Source: Negativicutes bacterium
GTDB taxonomy: Bacteria > Bacillota_C > Negativicutes > Sporomusales_B > JARLHX01
Assembly: GCA_031292015.1 (NCBI GenBank)
Contig: JARLHY010000202.1
Location: forward strand, 104,839-168,838
Direction: 5' to 3'
Length of the DNA: 64,000 nt
The notes under the pieces are model-generated. The model was given only the letters and a program-made list of their open reading frames with translations. It searched no databases and was not told the DNA's origin. Positions 58,869 through 64,000 of this stretch are shown here, one piece after another. Position 1 is the stretch's first letter; every line of letters starts with the position of its first letter. The position numbers and the translations under genes are program-made.

Positions 58869-59477
58869 ATGTTTTACCGGCACTTAAAGGGCCACGTCGA
58901 AGCCCTGCTGTTTGCTTACGGCAACCCCATCAGCGCCGAAAAATTCGCCGATATTCTTGAGATTGACCGGGAAAATGTCGTCATGCTCCTGGAAGAGCTG
59001 AAACAGGATATGGCCGACGAACTTCGCGGCCTGAACATCTGCGAGGTCGCCGGCGGCTACCAGCTGTGCAGCAAGCCGGAAATGGCCCCGATCCTTGAAA
59101 GACTTGTGGATATTCAGGAAACCCGCCTGTCGATGGCTGCCATGGAAACCCTGGCCATCATCGCCTTCAAGCAGCCGGTGACCAGGCTGGAGATGGAGAA
59201 CATCCGCGGTGTCAAAGTCGATGGGGTTGTAAATACGTTGCTGGAACGCGGTCTGATCCGCGAGGTCGGCCGCAAGGAAGCAATCGGCCGGCCGATCCTC
59301 TACGGCACCACCGACGAATTCCTGAAATCCTTTGGTCTCAACAACCTCAACGAGCTGCCAAAACTCACCGAACTTGTCGACACCCAGGAGCAACTTGAAC
59401 TGCCGCTGCCTGAACCAACTGAACCGACTGAATCGGCCGAACCGGCCGAACCGACTGAACCGGCCGAGCAGCCCTGA
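58869..59477 (+). CDS. scpB: segregation and condensation protein B
   Basis: ScpB dimerises and binds ScpA to complete the condensin. The 202-residue protein has two winged-helix domains, with E-A-L-L-F-A-Y-G-N-P-I-S near the start, E-T-L-A-I-I-A-F-K-Q-P-V-T-R near 95 and L-Y-G-T-T-D-E-F-L near 143. The last 20 or so residues are an E-P-T/A repeat (acidic, proline-rich) encoded by imperfect 9-12 base repeats, not part of the conserved fold. It abuts scpA and its stop lies in a terminator. Confidence 0.94.
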   Translation: MFYRHLKGHVEALLFAYGNPISAEKFADILEIDRENVVMLLEELKQDMADELRGLNICEVAGGYQLCSKPEMAPILERLVDIQETRLSMAAMETLAIIAFKQPVTRLEMENIRGVKVDGVVNTLLERGLIREVGRKEAIGRPILYGTTDEFLKSFGLNNLNELPKLTELVDTQEQLELPLPEPTEPTESAEPAEPTEPAEQP

Positions 59478-59493
59478 GCGGGCTGCTTTTTTT
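59467..59493 (+). terminator. intrinsic terminator of the trpS-scpB operon
   Basis: AGCAGCCC 59467-59474 pairs with GGGCTGCT 59480-59487 around TGAGC, followed by T residues. The scpB stop codon is in the loop. Confidence 0.9.
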
Positions 59494-59529
59494 ATCCCTA
59501 AGGTCACCAGCGGTAGATTTCGCCTCCGG

Positions 59530-59560
59530 TGTATGAAGAATTTGGATTTACGCCAGAATA
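59530..59560 (+). promoter_or_regulatory. candidate sigma-G promoter of ytfI-ytfJ
   Basis: TGTATG 59530-59535 and CAGAATA 59554-59560 are 18 bp apart, one mismatch from the sigma-G pattern CATnnTA. The ytfI-ytfJ pair in B. subtilis is forespore expressed. Confidence 0.4.
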
Positions 59561-59587
59561 GTAGCAGCATGAAGGAGGGCGGGGAGA

Positions 59588-60262
59588 ATGGAGAATTGGC
59601 TGGCGGTGGTTTTGGCGACTGTTGTCGTAGTCTACACCCTGTCCCGGGTCAAGATATTCATCAGGGTCGTTTACCATCGCAAGGCTGCCGACGATTTCGT
59701 CCGTCTGGAGGTCTATCTACTCAGCCGTCTGCTGGCTTATCACACCACAATTCCCTTGGTAAAGCTCACCGAAAACCACGGCCTGCCCTGGCTGGAAACC
59801 GGGCTGAAGAGCGGGCGTCGCGGCGTAAAAACCAGTTCCGGCCGCGAACAGCGGTTTGCGGCAAAAACCGTCGACATCTACCTGCACCAGCCGGTGAAAT
59901 GGCGGGACATGATGCGGGAAGTCAATTTTATCTACCGTCTGTATCGCCGCTTTGCCGGACAGATCAAAAAGGCCATGCTCTGCGAGAAGTTTACCTGGCG
60001 GACCGGCTGCGGCTTTGACGATGCCGCGCTGACCGGTCTGGCCACAGGCCTTCTCTGGGCGCTGAAAAGCCAGCTCCTTCTCTTTTTGAAACGTCGGCTC
60101 AATTTCGCCGTCAGGCCGGTTATTGCCGTGCGACCGGTTTACACCGCCGCAGTGGTGGAGGTGGAGTTCGAGTGTATATTCACCATCAGAGTTGGCAATG
60201 TTATTAATGCAGCTTGGGGACTGTTACATTTTCCAGTAAAGGGGGTTAAAGGCAGTGGATGA
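59588..60262 (+). CDS. DUF2953 domain-containing protein (YtfI-like)
   Basis: The 224-residue protein has one N-terminal membrane segment (about 5-25), a basic region, and the DUF2953 core with G-C-G-F-D-D-A-A-L-T-G-L-A-T-G and R-P-V-Y near the C-terminus. Function unknown; the pairing with ytfJ is conserved in spore formers. GGAGGGCGGGGAG precedes the ATG. It overlaps ytfJ by eight bases. Confidence 0.88.
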   Translation: MENWLAVVLATVVVVYTLSRVKIFIRVVYHRKAADDFVRLEVYLLSRLLAYHTTIPLVKLTENHGLPWLETGLKSGRRGVKTSSGREQRFAAKTVDIYLHQPVKWRDMMREVNFIYRLYRRFAGQIKKAMLCEKFTWRTGCGFDDAALTGLATGLLWALKSQLLLFLKRRLNFAVRPVIAVRPVYTAAVVEVEFECIFTIRVGNVINAAWGLLHFPVKGVKGSG

Positions 60263-60692
60263 ACACCCGATTCAGAGTCTGATGAAAACGGCGATGGAGA
60301 GCATCAAGGAAATGGTGGATGTCAACACCATCGTCGGTGATGCTGTGGAAACCAATGACGGCACAGTGATCATTCCCATCTCCCGGGTGACGTTCGGTTT
60401 TGCCGCCGGCGGCGGCGACTACGAATACGAAGAAGGAGGGGAAAAGGGAATTCATCCCTTTGGCGGCGGCAGCGGCGCAGGGGTGAGCGTCAAGCCGGCC
60501 GGTTTTTTGGTCTGCTCGCCAACGAACGGCATCCGGTTTATGCCGGTGGAAGGCAGTCTTTTGTATGACCGGCTGCTCGACACCGTGCCTCAGGTTCTGG
60601 GGAAAATTCAGGAAATCATGAAAAACCGCGGCGGGCAGGATGACGCTGACGCGCTGGCCGAAACCGCGGAAACTCAGGGCGAGCATCACTAG
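60255..60692 (+). CDS. ytfJ: GerW family sporulation protein (YtfJ)
   Basis: GerW-type proteins are needed for normal spore germination in B. subtilis. The 145-residue protein has H-P-I-Q-S-L-M-K-T-A-M-E-S-I-K-E-M near the start, I-P-I-S-R-V-T-F-G-F-A-A-G-G-G-D-Y, G-G-G-S-G-A-G-V-S-V-K-P and a variable acidic C-terminus. GTG 60255 lies within ytfI. The last gene before a long inverted repeat. Confidence 0.93.
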   Translation: MDEHPIQSLMKTAMESIKEMVDVNTIVGDAVETNDGTVIIPISRVTFGFAAGGGDYEYEEGGEKGIHPFGGGSGAGVSVKPAGFLVCSPTNGIRFMPVEGSLLYDRLLDTVPQVLGKIQEIMKNRGGQDDADALAETAETQGEHH

Positions 60693-60764
60693 CTTTGTCG
60701 CTGGCTTTGTCAGCCGAATCAGACGCACCCGTACATCAAATAAGTCCGAAGCGCAGGAAAATAC

Positions 60765-60822
60765 CCGCAGCATAAAGAAATCGGCTCTTTATAGTAATAG
60801 AGCCGATTTCTTTATGCTGCGG
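60765..60822. repeat. 24-bp perfect inverted repeat, probable bidirectional terminator
   Basis: 60765-60788 and 60799-60822 are exact reverse complements with a 10-base loop. It lies between ytfJ (plus strand) and a converging small gene on the minus strand. The length exceeds a normal terminator stem; T-richness within the arms is modest. Confidence 0.8.
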
Positions 60823-60891
60823 CATTCATTCCGGAATTAGGGCCGGTTGCGACATGAACGGCGGCCTTGTTTCATATATTAGAATATGCTT

Positions 60892-61080
60892 TTAATGGAT
60901 CTTATCCAATTTTTGTTTGATCTGAGTCGCGTGCAGACCTTCCGCTTCGGCGAAATGACTGTACATCTTGGCGACTTCCGGGTCCTGAATCTGTTTTGCG
61001 AAGGTTTGGTAATCCCTTACTAATTCTTGCTTCTGAGTAAGAGTTGTTCTCAGGGCCGTCTTAATATCGAGCATTTCCAT
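60892..61080 (-). CDS. small conserved-type helical protein (62 aa)
   Basis: On the minus strand ATG 61080 follows AAGGAGGTGAT, a full anti-16S match. The 62-residue product starts M-E-M-L-D-I-K-T-A-L-R and is almost wholly helical, with F-A-E-A-E-G-L-H-A-T-Q-I-K near the C-terminus. Its E-x2-H spacing recalls part of a ferritin-like or rubrerythrin helix, but no second iron-ligand set is present. No firm family. Confidence 0.65.
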   Translation of the reverse strand: MEMLDIKTALRTTLTQKQELVRDYQTFAKQIQDPEVAKMYSHFAEAEGLHATQIKQKLDKIH

Positions 61081-61143
61081 GATATCACCTCCTTAAACTG
61101 GGGTTATTATTACCCAGTCGCACGACAATCATGTATGACGGCT

Positions 61144-61172
61144 TTGACGAGTGGGTAAAACATAAGTATAAT
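61144..61172 (+). promoter_or_regulatory. sigma-A promoter of the second D-Ala-D-Ala carboxypeptidase gene
   Basis: TTGACG 61144-61149, 17-bp spacer, TATAAT 61167-61172. One base differs from the consensus. Confidence 0.8.
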
Positions 61173-61212
61173 AAATAATGGCTTGCCATTACTGATTCGG
61201 AAAGGGTTATTC

Positions 61213-62355
61213 ATGCTAAAACGATTACTTGCTCTATTCGTGGCGTGCATAATACTTACACCTCAGGTTGCTGTGGCCGCAGGCCGGCTTCCTGATATTG
61301 CGGCAAAGTCGGCCATCGTGATCGAGGCGACCACCGGTAAGGTTCTCTACAGCAAAAATGCCGATGAACGGCGATATCCCGCCAGCACAACCAAAATGAT
61401 GACCTTAATCGTAGCTCTGGAGCAGGGAAACCTTAACGATATGGTCACCGCCAGCCCCAACGCCGCTAACACCGAGGGGTCCTCCCTGTGGCTCCAGCCG
61501 GGGGAAAAGCTCAAGATGCTGGACATGCTCTACGGAATGATGCTGATCTCGGGAAATGACGCCACCGTGGCCATCGCCGAACACATCGCCGGCTCGGTCG
61601 ACAACTTTGCCCGCCGAATGACCGAAAAGGCCCACGCCATAGGGGCTCTGAACACCAACTTCACCAATTCCAGCGGTCTGCCTGATACGAGTCATTATTC
61701 CACCGCAGCCGATCTGGCCAAGATCGCCGCTTACGGCTATAAAAATCCGCTGTTCGCGAAGATCGTCAGCACCCAGCACACCATCATCCCCTGGCCGGGA
61801 AAAGACCACGACCGGGATTTGTACAACGAAAACAAACTGCTGTGGCTCTATGACGGAGCCAACGGCGTCAAAACCGGTTATACCGACGCGGCGGGCCGCT
61901 GCCTGGTTTCAGGGGCCAAACGCGGCGGCATCCAGATGGTGGCTGTCGTGCTTGACAGCGACCGGATGTGGGATGACTCGATGAGGCTGCTGGATCTTGC
62001 CAACAGTCAACTGCAGCCTGTGCGGCTTCTCAGCCAGGGCGACATCCTGAAGACCGTCCGGGTTGATGACAGCAAGACCGACACCGTCCGCCTTGTGGCC
62101 ACCTCCGACGTCACTGTCGCCGTGTCTGACGACGACAAGGACCAATTCTCCACCGTCGTAGTCGCTCCCAACCGGGTCGATGCCCCGGTGACCGCCGGTA
62201 AAAAGCTGGGGGTCGTGAAGACCTACTACAAAAACCAGGAAATCGGTTCGGTGGACCTGGTAGCCGCGGACTCGGCCGAACGCAAGTCCTTCTTCGGTTT
62301 GATCTGGGGTTCGCTCTGGAGCTTCTTCACCTATATCGTCAAAAACTTCGCCTAG
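61213..62355 (+). CDS. D-alanyl-D-alanine carboxypeptidase (second copy)
   Basis: A 380-residue secreted low-mass PBP. The signal peptide (1-23, ending V-A-V-A-A) leads to the catalytic domain with SxxK in P-A-S-T-T-K, a S-G-N at I-S-G-N-D-A and K-T-G in V-K-T-G-Y-T. The C-terminal PBP5-type beta domain and hydrophobic tail are present. It resembles the dacF product at 43329 but has a vegetative-type promoter, so a house-keeping DacA/DacB role is likely. ATG 61213 follows AAAGGG. Confidence 0.92.
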   Translation: MLKRLLALFVACIILTPQVAVAAGRLPDIAAKSAIVIEATTGKVLYSKNADERRYPASTTKMMTLIVALEQGNLNDMVTASPNAANTEGSSLWLQPGEKLKMLDMLYGMMLISGNDATVAIAEHIAGSVDNFARRMTEKAHAIGALNTNFTNSSGLPDTSHYSTAADLAKIAAYGYKNPLFAKIVSTQHTIIPWPGKDHDRDLYNENKLLWLYDGANGVKTGYTDAAGRCLVSGAKRGGIQMVAVVLDSDRMWDDSMRLLDLANSQLQPVRLLSQGDILKTVRVDDSKTDTVRLVATSDVTVAVSDDDKDQFSTVVVAPNRVDAPVTAGKKLGVVKTYYKNQEIGSVDLVAADSAERKSFFGLIWGSLWSFFTYIVKNFA

Positions 62356-62380
62356 CCGGCTGACCCGGAAAAATCTGCCT

Positions 62381-62406
62381 GAACGCCCTTTTTAGGGCGT
62401 TTTTTT
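62381..62406 (+). terminator. intrinsic terminator
   Basis: AACGCCCT 62381-62388 pairs with AGGGCGTT 62393-62400 around TTTT, then T6. Ends the carboxypeptidase transcript. Confidence 0.9.
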
Positions 62407-62497
62407 TGTTCACCAGGAAGGGGATCAATGACAATAATCGGGAGCAATGTTAAATTGGAAACTATTGACTTGTCGCAATATTGTGATAGAGTTGAAT

Positions 62498-62507
62498 TGA
62501 TATATCA
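62498..62507. promoter_or_regulatory. palindrome ahead of the MFS gene, possible operator
   Basis: TGATATATCA is a perfect 10-base palindrome 51 bases before the MFS start. Another palindrome, CAATATTG at 62476-62483, lies near. Their regulator is unknown; chance cannot be excluded. Confidence 0.3.
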
Positions 62508-62558
62508 GACATCAGTTATTGGCGAAAGATGTAAGAATAACAAGGGAGGATGAATACC

Positions 62559-63803
62559 ATGGAATCAAGATGGCTCAGAATCGGCGGTACACTGATGGTT
62601 GGACTGTTCGTCGCCTATATCGACAGGACCAACCTTTCAGTGGCATTGCCGTCATTGGCCAGGGATCTGGGATTTGCCGGAAATAATTTTGCAGTTACAT
62701 CAAGCTGGGCCTTGACGACCTTCTTGATCGGTTATGCTTTTGCCAACGTATTTGGCGGTATTCTCACACAGCGTTATGATCCTAAATGGGTTGCCATTTG
62801 GATGATGACAATCTGGTCGCTGGCCACGCTCGCGACAGGGGTTGTCACAAGCGTGGCTTCATTGCTGGTGTGCCGGCTTGTCCTGGGAGTGACCGAAGGC
62901 ATATACTGGCCGCAGCAGTCGCGCTTTGCCAGGGCCTGGTTCGCGCCGCAGGAGCTCACCCGGGCCAACAGCTTGATCCAGTACTACGGCCAATATTTGG
63001 CACTGGCCCTGGGTTTTGTCATCCTAACGCCCATCTTCGACGCCTTTGGCTGGAAAGTTTTGTTCTATATTACTGGTGGAGTTGGCCTTGTCATCATGGT
63101 TCCGCTATATATTTCGATGCTGCGGCGAGAATCCGAAGCCCCCTATTCGGTGCCGAATCCAGGCCCCAAAGAAAAACTTACCCTCAAGGCCCTGGGCGGT
63201 CCGGCATTTATGCTGCTGGTTTTTACCTACATAACTCAGGGGATGCTGTTTTGGGGCATTACCCTCTGGATTCCAATGGCGGTGAAATCGCTGGGGTTTA
63301 CCGGCGTATATCAGGCAGTGGGCAGTGCTCTGCCTTATCTCACTGCGGTGGTTCTGGCTGTTCCGATATCGATTATTAGCGACAGAACCGGAAAACGGAT
63401 ACTGGTTGCATCCCTCGGACTTTTTATTCCCGGAATATTACTGATGTTATTGCCGCAGGTCGACAGCGGCTATCTTAAAATGGCTCTGATCACCCTTGCT
63501 CTTGGCTACTACGCAAGCAGTTTTACTCCCAATATCTGGTCAATTCTCCAGTCCACGGTGGAACCGCAGGCCATTGGCTCGGCCTCAGGAATAATCAACG
63601 GGCTGGGGGCTGGCGGCGGCGGAACCATCGCCGGCTTCTTGGTGGGCCTGCTGTATCAGTCCACAGGGTCGTATATGACAGGCTTTATGGCGCTGGGATT
63701 CATCGTCATCCTGGGAGGAATCTCGCTGGTCGTCTACGGAAAAATCAAAGAAAGGCCAACGATCGTTACTGAGAAGTCCGGTCAACCGACTCCGGTACAA
63801 TAA
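62559..63803 (+). CDS. MFS transporter, ACS (anion:cation symporter)-like
   Basis: The 414-residue protein has twelve hydrophobic segments and ACS-like blocks Y-I-D-R-T-N-L-S-V-A-L-P (first helix) and G-V-T-E-G-I-Y-W-P-Q-Q (about 111-121). This family imports organic anions such as hexuronates, tartrate or related acids. The substrate is not evident; the following amidohydrolase may act on the imported compound. ATG 62559 is 9 bases from GGGAGG; ATG 62550 is too near. Confidence 0.88.
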   Translation: MESRWLRIGGTLMVGLFVAYIDRTNLSVALPSLARDLGFAGNNFAVTSSWALTTFLIGYAFANVFGGILTQRYDPKWVAIWMMTIWSLATLATGVVTSVASLLVCRLVLGVTEGIYWPQQSRFARAWFAPQELTRANSLIQYYGQYLALALGFVILTPIFDAFGWKVLFYITGGVGLVIMVPLYISMLRRESEAPYSVPNPGPKEKLTLKALGGPAFMLLVFTYITQGMLFWGITLWIPMAVKSLGFTGVYQAVGSALPYLTAVVLAVPISIISDRTGKRILVASLGLFIPGILLMLLPQVDSGYLKMALITLALGYYASSFTPNIWSILQSTVEPQAIGSASGIINGLGAGGGGTIAGFLVGLLYQSTGSYMTGFMALGFIVILGGISLVVYGKIKERPTIVTEKSGQPTPVQ

Positions 63804-63821
63804 AACAAGGGAGGAAGGACA

Positions 63822-64000
63822 ATGAAACAGACTATCCTTATCAGCGGCGGACGGGTCATTGATCCGGCCAGAGGCATCAATGAAAAAAGCGATATCTTGG
63901 TGGAAGGCGGCCGAATCGTCGCATCCGTCAAAAACGGTTCGACTCCCGGGTCGGTGATCAGGGCGGAAGGCTGTCTGGTCTTGCCGGGGCTGATCGACTA
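63822..64000 (+). CDS. amidohydrolase/dihydroorotase-like enzyme, N-terminal part
   Basis: The frame from ATG 63822 (after GGGAGG) runs off the window. It reads K-Q-T-I-L-I-S-G-G-R-V-I-D-P-A-R-G-I, then D-I-L-V-E-G-G-R-I-V and V-L-P-G-L-I-D, the N-terminal strands of cyclic amidohydrolases. The metal-binding H-x-H follows outside the window. It resembles amidohydrolase/deacetylase family metallohydrolases. It is 18 bases after the MFS gene, so likely one operon. Confidence 0.75.
   Translation, partial: MKQTILISGGRVIDPARGINEKSDILVEGGRIVASVKNGSTPGSVIRAEGCLVLPGLID

Overview
The window reads as a chromosomal core region of an anaerobic, endospore-forming Firmicute with G+C-rich DNA and frequent GTG/TTG starts. 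It carries spoIIIAA-AH, spoIVB, spo0A, spoIIM, spoIIAA-AB-sigF, spoVAC-AD-AE-AEa-AF and the gerW-type gene ytfJ. Gene order and protein style suggest the Negativicutes (Sporomusaceae-like). That placement is an inference: no outer-membrane gene lies here to prove it. I see no tRNA, rRNA, CRISPR array, insertion sequence or prophage.

Layout. 1-9.2 kb: AI-2E-type membrane protein, alaS, a candidate structured RNA, ireB, an aldo/keto reductase with a ferredoxin tail, ruvX, DUF1292, mltG, a broken O-methyltransferase gene, a U32 peptidase and DUF4911. 9.2-15.4 kb: a secreted protein on the minus strand, a class B PBP, a TldE-like protein, pepP, efp and a CD1247-type zinc-ribbon protein. 15.7-20.8 kb: the complete spoIIIA operon (feeding-tube and channel components). 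20.9-33 kb: asp23, amaP, DUF2273, nusB, a Kae1-like paralogue, then xseA-xseB-ispA-yuiD-dxs-tlyA-nadK-ytqB-argR-recN, a classic Firmicute DNA repair and isoprenoid cluster. 33-36 kb: spoIVB and spo0A, with two exact 0A boxes in a long intergenic region.

36.8-46.2 kb: nudF, endoQ, spoIIM, a YqzK-like small protein, xerD, deoB, deoA, dacF and the spoIIA operon behind a consensus sigma-H promoter; this is the same order as in Bacillus subtilis. 46.4-51.9 kb: dodecin and an enlarged spoVA operon with two unrecognised genes between spoVAE and spoVAEa. 51.9-54.1 kb, minus strand: a cyclopropane-fatty-acid synthase family gene with a terminator hairpin in its leader, and a lipoprotein. 54.2-60.7 kb: a lysine riboswitch controlling lysA, a decayed CCA-adding enzyme gene, a site-2 protease, trpS, scpA, scpB, DUF2953 and ytfJ. 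60.9-64 kb: a small minus-strand gene, a second D-Ala-D-Ala carboxypeptidase, an MFS transporter and the start of an amidohydrolase cut by the window end.

How the parts work together. The sporulation genes span entry (Spo0A), the first forespore sigma factor (SigF with SpoIIAA/AB), engulfment (SpoIIM), mother-cell to forespore communication (SpoIIIA, SpoIVB), cortex/peptidoglycan (DacF) and dipicolinate channel formation (SpoVA). Promoter-like motifs matching sigma-H, sigma-E and sigma-G sit in front of the expected operons. The items most worth a second look are the two unknown spoVA-operon genes, the cfa leader attenuator, the structured RNA downstream of alaS, and the two pseudogenes (O-methyltransferase and cca).
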